Source: Pseudomonas sp. KUIN-1 (GTDB taxonomy: Bacteria > Pseudomonadota > Gammaproteobacteria > Pseudomonadales > Pseudomonadaceae). Taken from it: DNA of 64,000 nt. Positions within the stretch are counted from its first letter, which is position 1. Each line of letters opens with the position of its first letter. Shown in pieces: positions 18,462 through 28,062 of this stretch. The stretch covers positions 1,240,001-1,304,000 of the forward strand of contig NZ_AP020337.1 in NCBI RefSeq assembly GCF_009176725.1, given 5' to 3'. The notes below the pieces were generated by a model. The model worked only from the letters and a program-made list of their open reading frames with translations. It made no database searches and was not told the origin of the DNA. Position numbers and translations under genes: made by a program.

Positions 18462-21326
18462 TCACGCTTCCTGATAGTTCTCGATGGACGGGCAGGCGCA
18501 GACCAGGTTGCGGTCGCCGAAGACGTTGTCGACACGACCGACCGGAGGCCAGTACTTGTTCTCGATCAGTGAATCGACCGGGTACACCGCCTGTTCGCGG
18601 CTGTAAGGATGGCTCCACTGGCCGACGATTTCGGCAGCGGTGTGCGGCGCGTTTTTCAGCGGGTTGTCATCCTTGTCCAGGGTGCCGTTTTCAACTGCGC
18701 GGATTTCTTCGCGGATCTTGATCATGGCATCGCAGAAGCGGTCCAGTTCTTCTCGGGATTCACTCTCGGTCGGCTCGATCATCAGTGTTCCGGCGACCGG
18801 GAACGACATGGTCGGGGCATGGAAGCCGAAGTCGATCAGGCGCTTGGCCACGTCGTCGACGCTGATGCCGCTGCTGTCCTTGATCGGGCGCAGGTCGAGA
18901 ATGCACTCGTGCGCGACCAGGCCGTTGCTGCCGGTGTAGAGCACCGGGTAATGCTCCTCCAGACGGCGCGAGATGTAGTTGGCGTTGAGAATCGCCAGTT
19001 GCGAAGCGCGCTTGAGGCCTTCACCGCCCATCATGCGGATGTACATCCAGGTAATGGGCAGAATGCTGGCGCTGCCGAACGGTGCCGCGCAGACCGCGCC
19101 TTCCTTGCGCTCCATGCGGGCATGACCGGGCATGAACGGGGCGAGATGGGATTTCACGCCGATCGGGCCAACGCCCGGGCCGCCACCGCCGTGGGGGATG
19201 CAGAAAGTCTTGTGCAGGTTGAGGTGCGACACGTCGCCGCCGAACTTGCCCGGTGCGCACAGGCCAACCATGGCGTTCATGTTTGCGCCATCGATATAGA
19301 CCTGGCCACCGTTGTCATGAACGATGCCGCAGATTTCGCGAATGCCTTCTTCGAACACGCCGTGGGTCGACGGGTAGGTGATCATGATCGCCGCAAGCTG
19401 GTCGCGATGCTGAACGGCCTTGGCGCGCAGGTCTTCGATGTCGACGTTGCCACGTGCATCACAGGCGGTCACCACGACGCGCATACCGGCCATGTTGGCA
19501 GTCGCCGGGTTGGTACCGTGCGCCGAGGAAGGGATCAGGCAGATGTCGCGATGTTCGTCGCCACGGCTCTGGTGATAGGCGCGGATCGCCAGCAGCCCGG
19601 CGTATTCGCCCTGCGAGCCGGCGTTCGGTTGCAGCGAGATCGCGTCGTAACCGGTTGCGGCACAGAGCATGGCCTCCAGCTCATCGGTCAGTTGCTGGTA
19701 GCCGGCGCTTTGCTCGGCCGGAGCAAACGGGTGCAGGTTGCCGAATTCGGCCCAGGTCACCGGGATCATTTCGCTGGCGGCGTTGAGCTTCATGGTGCAC
19801 GAGCCCAGCGGAATCATGGTGCGATCCAGCGCCAGGTCCTTGTCGGCCAGCTTGCGCAGGTAGCGCATCAGCTCGGTTTCCGAGTGATAGCGGTTGAACA
19901 CCGGGTGGCTGAGGATCGCTGACTGACGCAACAGCCCGGCCGGCAGGCGTGACTGCACGCTGTCTGCCAGCGCGGCGAAGTCCGGCAGGCTCTGGCCGTC
20001 GCTGGCAAAGATTGCCCACAGCGTTTCGACGGCCGACTGCGAGGTGGTCTCGTCCAGTGACAGACCCAGACGCTGGTCATCGATTTCGCGCAGATTGATG
20101 TGCCTGGCGCGTGCGGCGGCATGCAGTGCAGCGGTTCTGTCGCCGGTGTGCAGGGTCAGGCTGTCGAAGAAAAATGCCTGCTCGGCCTTCAGGCCCAGCG
20201 CGCTCAAGCCTTCGGCAAGAATCGCGGTCAGCTGGTGAACACGATTGGCGATCTGTGTCAGTCCGCGTGGACCATGGTAGACGGCGTACATGCTGGCGAT
20301 GTTGGCCAGCAGCACCTGTGCGGTGCAGATGTTGCTGGTGGCCTTTTCGCGACGAATATGCTGTTCGCGGGTCTGCATGGCCAGGCGCAAGGCCTGCTTG
20401 CCGTGACGGTCCACCGACACGCCGACCAGACGGCCCGGCATGTCACGTTTGAACGCATCGCGGGTCGAGAAGTAGGCCGCATGCGGGCCACCGAAGCCCA
20501 GTGGCACACCGAAGCGTTGCGCGCTACCAATCGCCACGTCAGCGCCGAATTCGCCTGGCGGGGTCAGCAGGGTGAGGGCCAGCAGGTCGGCAGCCACGGC
20601 GACCAGTGCGTTGGCCGCGTGGAAGCGTTCGACCAGTTCGCGGTAATCGAACACGTCGCCATTGCTGGCCGGATATTGCAGCAGTGCGCCGAAGTAATCG
20701 CCGACATCGCCCAGCTCGTGCTCATCGGCCACGACCACGGTAATGCCCAACGGCTCGGCGCGGGTACGCAATACATCCAGGGTCTGCGGGTGGCAGTGGC
20801 TGGACGCGAAAAACTGTTGGCTGGCCTTGTTTTTGCTCAAGCGTTTGCAAAAGGTCATTGCCTCGGCGGCGGCGGTGGCTTCGTCGAGCAGAGAGGCGTT
20901 GGCAATCGGCAGGCCGGTGAGGTCGCTGATCAGTGTCTGGAAATTGAGCAATGACTCCAGGCGGCCCTGGGAAATCTCTGGCTGGTAAGGCGTGTAAGCG
21001 GTGTACCAGGCCGGGTTTTCCAACAGGTTGCGCAGAATCGGTGCTGGCGTGTGGGTGTTGTAGTAACCCTGGCCGATGTAGGTCTTGAACAGCTGATTCT
21101 TGCTGGCGATGGCCTTGATGGACGCCAGCGCATCGGCTTCGCTCTGCCCGGCAGGCAGGTTCAGAACGCTGGTGCCCTTGATGCTTTCCGGGATAACGCT
21201 TTCGCTCAGCGCTTCGATGGAATCGAAACCCAGTGTTTGCAGCATGGCCAGCTCGTCAGCCGCGCGCGGGCCAATGTGACGGGCAATGAATTCGTTGGCA
21301 GTGGTCAGTTCGATACGGTCAGTCAT
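18462..21326 (-). CDS. gcvP: glycine dehydrogenase (decarboxylating), P protein
   Basis: A 954-residue PLP enzyme that decarboxylates glycine and passes the aminomethyl group to the lipoyl arm of GcvH. It is the single-chain form with two homologous halves. The PLP lysine lies in [16 protein letters not shown] in the second half, and the first half begins with the FIARHIGP element. Substrate-site segments [11 protein letters not shown] and [13 protein letters not shown] are intact. It lies 10 bases after gcvH and is clearly in the same operon. Confidence 0.96.
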   Translation of the reverse strand: MTDRIELTTANEFIARHIGPRAADELAMLQTLGFDSIEALSESVIPESIKGTSVLNLPAGQSEADALASIKAIASKNQLFKTYIGQGYYNTHTPAPILRNLLENPAWYTAYTPYQPEISQGRLESLLNFQTLISDLTGLPIANASLLDEATAAAEAMTFCKRLSKNKASQQFFASSHCHPQTLDVLRTRAEPLGITVVVADEHELGDVGDYFGALLQYPASNGDVFDYRELVERFHAANALVAVAADLLALTLLTPPGEFGADVAIGSAQRFGVPLGFGGPHAAYFSTRDAFKRDMPGRLVGVSVDRHGKQALRLAMQTREQHIRREKATSNICTAQVLLANIASMYAVYHGPRGLTQIANRVHQLTAILAEGLSALGLKAEQAFFFDSLTLHTGDRTAALHAAARARHINLREIDDQRLGLSLDETTSQSAVETLWAIFASDGQSLPDFAALADSVQSRLPAGLLRQSAILSHPVFNRYHSETELMRYLRKLADKDLALDRTMIPLGSCTMKLNAASEMIPVTWAEFGNLHPFAPAEQSAGYQQLTDELEAMLCAATGYDAISLQPNAGSQGEYAGLLAIRAYHQSRGDEHRDICLIPSSAHGTNPATANMAGMRVVVTACDARGNVDIEDLRAKAVQHRDQLAAIMITYPSTHGVFEEGIREICGIVHDNGGQVYIDGANMNAMVGLCAPGKFGGDVSHLNLHKTFCIPHGGGGPGVGPIGVKSHLAPFMPGHARMERKEGAVCAAPFGSASILPITWMYIRMMGGEGLKRASQLAILNANYISRRLEEHYPVLYTGSNGLVAHECILDLRPIKDSSGISVDDVAKRLIDFGFHAPTMSFPVAGTLMIEPTESESREELDRFCDAMIKIREEIRAVENGTLDKDDNPLKNAPHTAAEIVGQWSHPYSREQAVYPVDSLIENKYWPPVGRVDNVFGDRNLVCACPSIENYQEA

Positions 21327-21336
21327 GGCGTGCTCC

Positions 21337-21720
21337 TCAGGCTTCGGCGTTGGCTTTGATCAGGCGGTCGTAGGCGTCCTGATCCAGCAAGCCGTGAATG
21401 GCGTTGGCGTCTTGTGGAACGAAGCGAAAGAACCAGCCCGCACCGAGGGCATCTTCATTGACCAGCTCCGGCGTGGCATCGAGGGCGGAATTGACCTCGA
21501 CGACGTCACCGTCCAGCGGCATGTTGATGCTGCTGGCGGCCTTCACCGATTCCACCACCGACACTTCAGCGTGTTGAGTGTAGGCCTGTAAATCCGGGAG
21601 CTGCACGAAGACCACATCGCCCAGCGATTCCTGTGCGTAGGGCGTAATGCCGACCGTCACGCTGCCGTCGGTTTCGGCACGCAGCCATTCATGGTCAACG
21701 GTGAATCGCAAATCGCTCAT
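21337..21720 (-). CDS. gcvH: glycine cleavage system H protein
   Basis: A 127-residue lipoyl carrier that shuttles the aminomethyl group between GcvP, GcvT and the lipoamide dehydrogenase. The lipoylated lysine is Lys60 in [17 protein letters not shown], with the usual [18 protein letters not shown] opening. First gene of gcvH-gcvP-gcvT. The ATG at 21720 is preceded by CCGAGGAG. The promoter region carries a sigma54 box, an IHF site and three operator-like repeats, so glycine induction by a TyrR-type activator is very likely. glyA and sdaA, part of the comparable P. aeruginosa operon, are absent here. Confidence 0.95.
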   Translation of the reverse strand: MSDLRFTVDHEWLRAETDGSVTVGITPYAQESLGDVVFVQLPDLQAYTQHAEVSVVESVKAASSINMPLDGDVVEVNSALDATPELVNEDALGAGWFFRFVPQDANAIHGLLDQDAYDRLIKANAEA

Positions 21721-21776
21721 ACAAACTCCTCGGAGAACAGGGCTCGCGCAGCACGCGAACAATATGAGCCATGACC

Positions 21777-21793
21777 TAGCAATTTAGCGGCCA
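21777..21793 (-). promoter_or_regulatory. sigma54 (RpoN) promoter of gcvHPT
   Basis: Read on the minus strand: TGGCCGCTAAATTGCTA. It has the invariant GG and GC dinucleotides exactly 10 bases apart and matches TGGCAC-N5-TTGCW except at two or three positions. The gcvH start codon is about 57 bases downstream of the -12 element. Confidence 0.8.
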
Positions 21794-21812
21794 TGTTTTA
21801 TTTTTCTTTTTA

Positions 21813-21825
21813 AATCAATGGTTTG
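21813..21825. promoter_or_regulatory. IHF binding site
   Basis: AATCAATGGTTTG fits the IHF core WATCAANNNNTTR at every defined position and lies next to an A/T-rich tract (21795-21812). It sits between the sigma54 box and the upstream activator repeats, where a DNA bend would be needed. Confidence 0.75.
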
Positions 21826-21857
21826 TATGTTATTTGGCTACGCTTGACGATATCGGG

Positions 21858-21875
21858 TGTAGCGAAAACGCTACG
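21858..21875. promoter_or_regulatory. GcsR-type operator 1 (promoter-proximal)
   Basis: TGTAGCG-AAAA-CGCTACG, a perfect 7-4-7 palindrome apart from the first base. It follows the TGTAACG-N4-CGTTCCG pattern known for the glycine-responsive activator GcsR, whose gene candidate lies 5 kb away. Confidence 0.7.
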
Positions 21876-21879
21876 GTCG

Positions 21880-21901
21880 TCAGGTATTTGAAAATACCTG
21901 A
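21880..21901. repeat. 22-base perfect palindrome in the gcvH upstream region
   Basis: TCAGGTATTT and AAATACCTGA, 10-base perfect arms with a 2-base centre. It lies between operator 1 and operators 2-3 and does not resemble them. It may be a site for another regulator. Confidence 0.6.
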
Positions 21902-21938
21902 CTGATCAAGGCCTTGATGCGTGGGGAGTGAGCTGTTT

Positions 21939-21975
21939 TGGAGCGAAATCGTTACGTTGGAGCGTTTTCGTTACG
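21939..21975. promoter_or_regulatory. GcsR-type operators 2 and 3 (tandem)
   Basis: TGGAGCG-AAAT-CGTTACG at 21939-21956 and TGGAGCG-TTTT-CGTTACG at 21958-21975, two 18-base copies of the same spaced pattern as operator 1, 19 bases apart centre to centre. Together with operator 1 this gives three copies, the number reported for the P. aeruginosa gcs2 promoter. Confidence 0.7.
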
Positions 21976-22045
21976 ATCGGGCCGGCATGATTGCACCCGG
22001 CTACCAATGGCTATCACCCGGAACCCGTCGCTAGCGCGTCGGCAG

Positions 22046-24163
22046 TTACCCGACGCGGCTTGCCGGTGAGCACAAAAACGCTTCGAGCTCTTCAAGCGGC
22101 AGTGGCTTGCTGATCAGATAGCCCTGAATTTGATCGCAATGGTTTTCGCGCAGGAACGCCAGTTGCTCTGGGGTTTCAACCCCTTCGGCGATCACCTGCA
22201 GGTCGAGGCTGTGAGCCAGCTCGATGATGGCTCTGGCGATGGCCGCGTCCTGTGGGTTGCTGGTCACCTCGCGAATGAATGCGATGTCGATTTTCAGCTT
22301 GTCGATAGGGAAGCGGCGCAGGTACGCCAGGCTTGAATAGCCGGTGCCGAAGTCGTCGATGGAAATACTCACGCGGTTGGCTCGCAGTGCTCCCAGGGTG
22401 GCGATGGTGTGTGCGGTATTTTCCATCAACGAACTTTCTGTCAGCTCGACCTCAAGCCACTGCGGCGCAACATTGTGTTTTTCGAGGGCCTGACGGATGT
22501 CGGCAACCAGGCTGCTGCTGGAAATCTGTTGCCCGGAGATGTTGACCGCGACCTGAAAAGAGCCCAACCCGGAGCGTTGCCAGCGCGCAATCTGGGCGCA
22601 GACGCTGTCGACCACCCAGTTGCCGACTTCACCGATCAGGCCGAGGCTTTCCAGTACGGGGACAAATACGGCAGGCGAAACGCCTGGATGACCAGGGCGT
22701 GGCCAGCGCAACAGCGCCTCAAGTCCGCAGATACGGTCGTTGTTCAGGTCCAGCTTGGGTTGGTAGACGATTTCGAAGGCCTGGTTGCGCACCGCTTCGC
22801 GCAGCGCGGCCTCAAGGTCCAGACGGGCCGAAACGTCGGCGTTCATCTGCGGCGTATAGAACCGGTAGTTGTCCGGGCCGATCTTTCGAGCGCTGTTCAT
22901 GGCGGTGTAGGCATGTCTGATCAGCTCGCGCGAGTCTTCGCCATCCTCCGGGTACAGGGCAATGCCGATGCTGGCGGTCATGACCAGGCTCTGGCCTTCT
23001 ATGCGGAAGGGCGCTCGCAATGCGTTGCGGATGCGTTCGAGCGTTTGCCGGGTATCCGCCTGGCCGGGACGAAGCATCAGAATCAGGGCGAACTGATCGC
23101 CGTCCACGCGGCCGAGGGTGTCGCTGGCATTCAGGCAGTTCGACAGTCGGCGGCTGACTTCCAGCAGCACCTCATCGCCCAGCACATGCCCCCAGGTTTC
23201 GTTGATGTTCTTGAAACCGTCGATATTGACTGTCAATGCCGCCAGCTTCCAGCGACTGATGGCCGCCTGGGTCATGCCCATTTGCAGGCTGGTAAAAAAC
23301 AGATCCCGGTTGGGCAGGCCGGTCAGCGTGTCGTAGTGGGCCATGGTCAGCAGGCGCTGGTCGCTTTCCTTGCGCCGGGTGATGTCGCGCACGATGCCGA
23401 CGATGACCCAGTCCTCGCCGGTTCGGTAGGCCTGGCGATGGATTTCGACCTCGACATCCCGGCCGCTCTTGTCGCGAATCTGGGTTTCCAGCGGTTCGCT
23501 GGGGCCTTTGCCGGCGATGATCTGGTCATACACGACCTCAAGCTGCTCCATGGACGTCTCGCCCAGTTCCGCAGGTGTCTTGTGCGACAGCTCCTCGGCG
23601 GTGTAGCCCAGCAACTGGCAGGCCCGGCGGTTGAATTCGATCAGGCTCATGGTGTTGCGGTTGATCAGGAAGATCGCGTCTTCGGAGGCGTCCATTACCG
23701 TGCGAAAACGCTCGAGATCGATGGTGCGCTGCTGCAACTGATCTTCGAGGATCAGGCTGTGGCTCTTCAGGTAGTCGCCGAACGCCTTGAGACGCAGCAG
23801 GTTACGCACGCGCAGCCACAGTTCGGCGCTGTCCACAGGCTTGTTGAGGTATTCCTCGGCCCCCGCTTCCAGCCCTGAAAGACGGGAACTCTGGTCGTCG
23901 AGTGCCGAGAGCATGATGATCGGTATATTGGCGGTGCCCTTTTCGGCCTTGAGCTGGCTGGCGACTTCATAGCCGTCCATGCCCGGCATCATGATGTCCA
24001 GCAGGATCAGGTCGGGTGCCTGTCGTTTGACCATGGCCAGCGCCAGCTCGCCTGATTCCGCCGTCAATGTCCGGTAACCCTGGTTCTGCAAGAGAACCTC
24101 CAGCAGGTCCCGGACATGGACGTCGTCATCGATAATCAGGATGGTCGCGGCGCTCTCGGTCAT
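22046..24163 (-). CDS. response regulator with PAS, degenerate GGDEF and EAL domains
   Basis: A 705-residue cytosolic signalling protein. A receiver domain (1-125) has acidic DDD near the start and phospho-acceptor Asp56 in LILLDIMMPGMDG. A PAS domain follows (about 150-270, FRTVMDASEDAIFLINR...), then a GGDEF domain whose active-site loop reads RVDGDQF instead of GGDEF/GGEEF and so is probably not a cyclase. The EAL domain looks complete: LEALLRW, ELTESSLMEN, DDFGTGYSSLAYL and IAEGVE. The likely output is c-di-GMP hydrolysis controlled by phosphorylation. It is the last gene after a kinase and a single-domain regulator, 9 bases after the latter. Confidence 0.88.
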   Translation of the reverse strand: MTESAATILIIDDDVHVRDLLEVLLQNQGYRTLTAESGELALAMVKRQAPDLILLDIMMPGMDGYEVASQLKAEKGTANIPIIMLSALDDQSSRLSGLEAGAEEYLNKPVDSAELWLRVRNLLRLKAFGDYLKSHSLILEDQLQQRTIDLERFRTVMDASEDAIFLINRNTMSLIEFNRRACQLLGYTAEELSHKTPAELGETSMEQLEVVYDQIIAGKGPSEPLETQIRDKSGRDVEVEIHRQAYRTGEDWVIVGIVRDITRRKESDQRLLTMAHYDTLTGLPNRDLFFTSLQMGMTQAAISRWKLAALTVNIDGFKNINETWGHVLGDEVLLEVSRRLSNCLNASDTLGRVDGDQFALILMLRPGQADTRQTLERIRNALRAPFRIEGQSLVMTASIGIALYPEDGEDSRELIRHAYTAMNSARKIGPDNYRFYTPQMNADVSARLDLEAALREAVRNQAFEIVYQPKLDLNNDRICGLEALLRWPRPGHPGVSPAVFVPVLESLGLIGEVGNWVVDSVCAQIARWQRSGLGSFQVAVNISGQQISSSSLVADIRQALEKHNVAPQWLEVELTESSLMENTAHTIATLGALRANRVSISIDDFGTGYSSLAYLRRFPIDKLKIDIAFIREVTSNPQDAAIARAIIELAHSLDLQVIAEGVETPEQLAFLRENHCDQIQGYLISKPLPLEELEAFLCSPASRVG

Positions 24164-24172
24164 ATCGAATGC

Positions 24173-24562
24173 TCAGGTAATGGGCTGTTGAGGCAGATTT
24201 TTTTCCAGCAGGGTGTCGATGACCCGGTACAGCTCCTTGTAGCGCAACGGCTTGATGACATAAGCGTTGCAGCCCGCCAGGCGGATCTTCTCCTTGTCTT
24301 CCTTCATGGCCATCGCGGTCAGTGCGACCACCGGGATCGCGGCGGTGCCGGCGTCTTTCTTCAACAGCGCTGTGGCGGTCAGGCCGTCCATTTCCGGCAG
24401 ATGGATGTCCATCAGGATCAGGTCGGGCTGACGTTCGCGAGCCAGTTTCAGGCCGGTTTCGGCATCGACGGCCGACAGCACAGTGTGCCCGGCGCTGGTC
24501 AGCAATAGCTCTGCCAGACGCATGTTCGCCGCATTGTCTTCAATGATCAGGATCTGGGCCAT
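24173..24562 (-). CDS. single-domain response regulator (CheY/DivK-like)
   Basis: A 129-residue receiver domain with no output domain. Acidic pair Glu8-Asp9, phospho-acceptor Asp52 (LILMDIHLPEMDGL), the switch Thr in VVALTAMAM and the conserved Lys in YVIKPL. It resembles DivK/CheY regulators that act by protein contact. The start codon lies 16 bases inside the kinase gene upstream, so the two are translationally coupled; it could relay phosphate from the kinase to the EAL protein or tune the kinase. Confidence 0.9.
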   Translation of the reverse strand: MAQILIIEDNAANMRLAELLLTSAGHTVLSAVDAETGLKLARERQPDLILMDIHLPEMDGLTATALLKKDAGTAAIPVVALTAMAMKEDKEKIRLAGCNAYVIKPLRYKELYRVIDTLLEKNLPQQPIT

Positions 24563-26277
24563 CGCGCCTCCGCTGATTCAGGTGAGCGGATGGGCAGCCA
24601 GACCACGAAGCGTGCGCCGAGGTCCTTCACGCTGGCGACCGCGACGCAGCCGCCATGAAGTTCGGTCAGTTGCTTGACCATCGCAAGACCCAGTCCGGTG
24701 CCTTCGAATTTGCGTGCCAGGCCGCTGTCGATCTGGCTGAACGCCTTGAACAGCTTGTTCATGTCGCTTTGGGCGATGCCGATTCCGGTGTCGCTGACAC
24801 TCAGTTCCAGAAACTGCTCACAGTCACCGGACGCAAGCGCAAACCCGTAGGTCGGCCAGTCGCCATCGATAAGACCTGCCTGGGAAGCCGGCACCAGTCG
24901 CACCGCCAGCGTCACCCAGCCACCGGGCTCGCTGAATTTCACGGCGTTGGCCAGCAGGTTGTAGACGATCTGCTTGGTCTTGCGTCGATCGAGCTCAAGC
25001 TCACCGAATTCGGCCTCTGTTTCCAGTTTCAGCTGAATGTGTTGCAGGGCGGCTTGCTCACGCACGATCAGCAGGCTGTTGCTCAGCAGTTCGTCCAGAT
25101 CGACCGACTCGAGCTCCAGCGTCATCATGCCGGCCTCGACCTTGGACAGGTCAAGGATGTCGTTGATCAGCGACAGCAGGTGCTGGCCGCTGTTGAAGAT
25201 ATCGCCGATGTAGCGTCGCTGGGCATCGGTCATGTCGCCGACCATGCCGTCCCTGAGTGCCTCGGAGAAACCGATCACGGCGTTGAGCGGGGTGCGCAGC
25301 TCGTGCGACATGGTGGCAAGAAACTCGGACTTCATGTGGCTGGCGTGTTCCAGCTCGATATTCTTTTCTTCCAGCGTTCGCTCGAAACGCTTGCGCTCGG
25401 TCACGTCACGGGCTGCGGCGAAGACCCCCTTGAGCTTGCGGTCACGGTCATGAAAGGTCGCGGCGTTGTAGGACACCACGGTTTCAGTGCCGTCGTAGGC
25501 GCGCACGGTGAGTTCGTAGTCACTGACCTTGTGCTCGCTGAGCACGCGCTTGATGGCGGCATCGGCACTCGCCGGGTCGGTGAAGAAGTTCTTGCAGGGC
25601 GCGCCGATCAATTCGTCGCGGGTGCGCCCGGTCAGCGCCATCATCTGCTTGTTGACGTCGGAAATGATGCCTTGCGGGTCGGTCATCATCAGCGCATCGA
25701 TGTTCGATTCGATCAGCGAACGGGTATAGAACTGTTGGTCCCGCAAGCGCTGATCGAGCAAGGCCTGAGCTTCTTCCTCCTGCTTGCGCGCGGTGTTGTC
25801 GGTGCCGATCAGCAGATAACCGATGATGGTTTCGGCGCTGTCGCGCAGTGACGTGACCGAGACCATGGCCGACAGGCGGCTGCCATCCTTGCGGATGTAG
25901 GTCAGTTCGTAGATGTCTTCGATGCCGCGCGAAGCCTTGAATACCAGGGCTTCGAAACCCGGCGTGATGGGCGTGTTGAGTTCATGGCTGAGGGCCGCCG
26001 CGCGGATGATGAGCTCGGCGGGGTCGGAGATGTCCGCAGGTGTGATCTTGTCGACCACGTCTTCGGAGTGATAGCCGAGCATCCGTTCGGCGCCGACATT
26101 GAATATCTGGATAACGCCGTGCTCATCGGTTGCGATGCTGGAGAAGTAGGCGCTGTTGAAAATTGCGTCCTGCAGCGCGCCGGTCTTGAGAAGGATTTTC
26201 TGACGGCGAGATTCGACGATTTTTTCAGCGCGAGACTGAGCGTCGACAAGCGGGCGGTCCACTGGCGAGGTTGGCAT
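24547..26277 (-). CDS. PAS-domain sensor histidine kinase
   Basis: A 576-residue kinase without clear membrane helices, so it is probably cytosolic. Two or more PAS domains occupy about residues 35-310 (FNSAYFSSIATDEHGVIQIF; SLIESNIDALMMTDPQGIIS). The phospho-acceptor His is in EFLATMSHELRTPLNAVIGF, the N box in NLLANAVKFSEPGG, and the G boxes in DTGIGI and GTGLGLAMVKQL. It lacks a receiver domain; the separate regulators downstream supply that function. The gene begins 170 bases after gcsR on the same strand. The sensed signal is unknown. Confidence 0.9.
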   Translation of the reverse strand: MPTSPVDRPLVDAQSRAEKIVESRRQKILLKTGALQDAIFNSAYFSSIATDEHGVIQIFNVGAERMLGYHSEDVVDKITPADISDPAELIIRAAALSHELNTPITPGFEALVFKASRGIEDIYELTYIRKDGSRLSAMVSVTSLRDSAETIIGYLLIGTDNTARKQEEEAQALLDQRLRDQQFYTRSLIESNIDALMMTDPQGIISDVNKQMMALTGRTRDELIGAPCKNFFTDPASADAAIKRVLSEHKVSDYELTVRAYDGTETVVSYNAATFHDRDRKLKGVFAAARDVTERKRFERTLEEKNIELEHASHMKSEFLATMSHELRTPLNAVIGFSEALRDGMVGDMTDAQRRYIGDIFNSGQHLLSLINDILDLSKVEAGMMTLELESVDLDELLSNSLLIVREQAALQHIQLKLETEAEFGELELDRRKTKQIVYNLLANAVKFSEPGGWVTLAVRLVPASQAGLIDGDWPTYGFALASGDCEQFLELSVSDTGIGIAQSDMNKLFKAFSQIDSGLARKFEGTGLGLAMVKQLTELHGGCVAVASVKDLGARFVVWLPIRSPESAEARWPRS

Positions 26278-26447
26278 ATGACTTCCCGGTACTACCTGAC
26301 CTTTTTGCCATTACGGCCGTAATCACACTACGGACATCCATTCAAATGGATGATAAGAGGTTCATGGACGATACCAGATCGTTATCGGCAAACTAGTTAT
26401 TAAATGAATCCTTTCGGAATATATTTTCGATGAGCGACTTCAATCGA

Positions 26448-27956
26448 CTAACGCTTGCCAGGAATTCCATATTTTCGCAGGCGATGAGCGATGGCGGTGT
26501 GCGAAGTATGCAGGCGATTGGCCAGTTGGCGGGTGGAAGGGTAATCCGCGTAAAGCTTTTCCAGCAGATTCCGCTCGAAGGCTTCGACGGCATTTTCGAG
26601 GCTGTCGATCGGGCTGTCGTTCTGGCGCGCCACTGCGGTGCCGGCGATATCCAGGTCGCCTATATCCACTTGAGTGTGTTCGCAGATGGCAGCTGCGCGA
26701 AAAATCACATTCTGTAATTGCCGCACATTGCCTGGCCAGCGGTTGCCGAGCAGTGCAGGGTAGGTGCCGGGTGCAAGTCTGCAGACCGGGCGCTGAATCT
26801 GTGCGCATGCCTGCTCCATGAAGTATCGGGCCAGCAGCAGAATGTCCTGACCGCGCTCGCGCAACGGTGGAACCTCAAGATTGAGGACATTAAGGCGGTA
26901 GAACAGGTCTTCACGGAAGGTGCCTTCGCTGACCATCTTTTCCAGATCGCGGTGGGTGGCGCTGAGAATGCGCACATTGACCCGTACTTCGCGATCGCCA
27001 CCGACGCGCCGGAAGCTGCCATCGTTGAGAAAACGCAGCAGTTTGGCCTGCAGATAGGGTGACATTTCGCCGATTTCATCGAGAAATACGCTGCCCTGGT
27101 TGGCCAGCTCCATCAATCCCGGTTTGCCGCCACGCTGTGCCCCGGTAAACGCTCCCGGGGCGTAGCCGAACAGTTCGCTTTCGGCGAGGTTCTCCGGCAA
27201 CGCCGCGCAGTTGAGGGCCAGAAACGGTTCGCCGTGGCGTGCGCTGCTGGCGTGACAGGCCCGGGCGACCAACTCTTTGCCGGTGCCGGTTTCGCCCTGA
27301 ATCAGCAGCGGTGCGTCCAGCGCCGCCACCCGTTGCGCGCGTGCCTTGAGAGTGCGGATGGCGGCCGAGTCGCCGAGCAGAGCGTCGAAACCTTCGGCGT
27401 GATCATGGTGCAATGCCGACAGGCGTTCGCCGATTCGGCTGGGCAGGTACAGGGTAATCAGCGCACCGGCCTCGGTGATCGGCGTGGCATCCAGCAGCAG
27501 TGCTTCACCATTGAGGGTGATCTCGCGCAGCGGCAGGCGAAAGCCGTTTTCCAGCAACGCGGCGTGCAGACTGGGGTCACTGAACAGCTCACCGATCGAT
27601 TCACCCGCTGGCTCCCTGCCGATCAGTGCAATGAGTGCCGGGTTGGCCAGCAGCACGTGCCCGGCGCTGTCCAGTGCCAGCACCGGATCGGTCATGGCGG
27701 CGAGCAACGCGTCCAGCTGCAAGTGGCGACGCTGACCCGGAAGGATGTCGACCACGGTGATCGCTTCCACACCACGGACCCGAAACAGCGCGTCCTTGAG
27801 CTCTTCGAGCATTTGATGGCTGAGCGTCGGCGCATCGATGTACACGTTGGGCGGTACCATCTCCACCGCGTCCAGATTCAGATTGCGTCCACCCAGAATC
27901 GCCAGCACTTCCTGGGTGATACCGACGCGGTCGATGAAGCTGACATGGATGCGCAT
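26448..27956 (-). CDS. gcsR: sigma54-dependent TyrR-type activator, probable GcsR
   Basis: A 502-residue enhancer-binding protein: an N-terminal ACT-like domain (1-72, MRIHVSFIDRVGITQEVLAI), a PAS domain (about 80-150), an AAA+ sigma54-activation domain with Walker A GETGTGKE (221-228), the sigma54-contact loop GAFTGA (268-273), Walker B VFLDEIGE, and a C-terminal TyrR-type helix-turn-helix (TRQLANRLHTSHTAIAHRLR). PhhR and GcsR share this plan; closeness to gcvHPT and its operators favours GcsR, the glycine-sensing activator. The frame extends to 28058, but ATG 27956 starts at the ACT domain. It reads towards the kinase operon and the gcv genes. Confidence 0.82.
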   Translation of the reverse strand: MRIHVSFIDRVGITQEVLAILGGRNLNLDAVEMVPPNVYIDAPTLSHQMLEELKDALFRVRGVEAITVVDILPGQRRHLQLDALLAAMTDPVLALDSAGHVLLANPALIALIGREPAGESIGELFSDPSLHAALLENGFRLPLREITLNGEALLLDATPITEAGALITLYLPSRIGERLSALHHDHAEGFDALLGDSAAIRTLKARAQRVAALDAPLLIQGETGTGKELVARACHASSARHGEPFLALNCAALPENLAESELFGYAPGAFTGAQRGGKPGLMELANQGSVFLDEIGEMSPYLQAKLLRFLNDGSFRRVGGDREVRVNVRILSATHRDLEKMVSEGTFREDLFYRLNVLNLEVPPLRERGQDILLLARYFMEQACAQIQRPVCRLAPGTYPALLGNRWPGNVRQLQNVIFRAAAICEHTQVDIGDLDIAGTAVARQNDSPIDSLENAVEAFERNLLEKLYADYPSTRQLANRLHTSHTAIAHRLRKYGIPGKR

Positions 27957-28062
27957 GAGGCGTTGACGGTTCGCGAATGAGAAGGCGGCAAGTATGCCTT
28001 GTGGCGGCCGGTTTGGTGAAATCTGCTGGTGTCCTTGCAGACACCTGTCACTCCTCACGCTC
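27957..28062. other. gene-free upstream region of gcsR
   Basis: 106 bases between the gcsR start and the repeat block. The gcsR promoter should lie here or within the repeats. Nothing definite can be seen apart from a short TGCAGACACCTGTC/TGCAGGCACCTATC near-direct repeat leading into the block. Confidence 0.4.

Noticed and set aside
21721..21780. Possible glycine riboswitch in the gcvH leader
   Set aside because: The leader is only about 45 bases if the sigma54 start is right, too short for the tandem glycine aptamer. Control is explained by the upstream operators.
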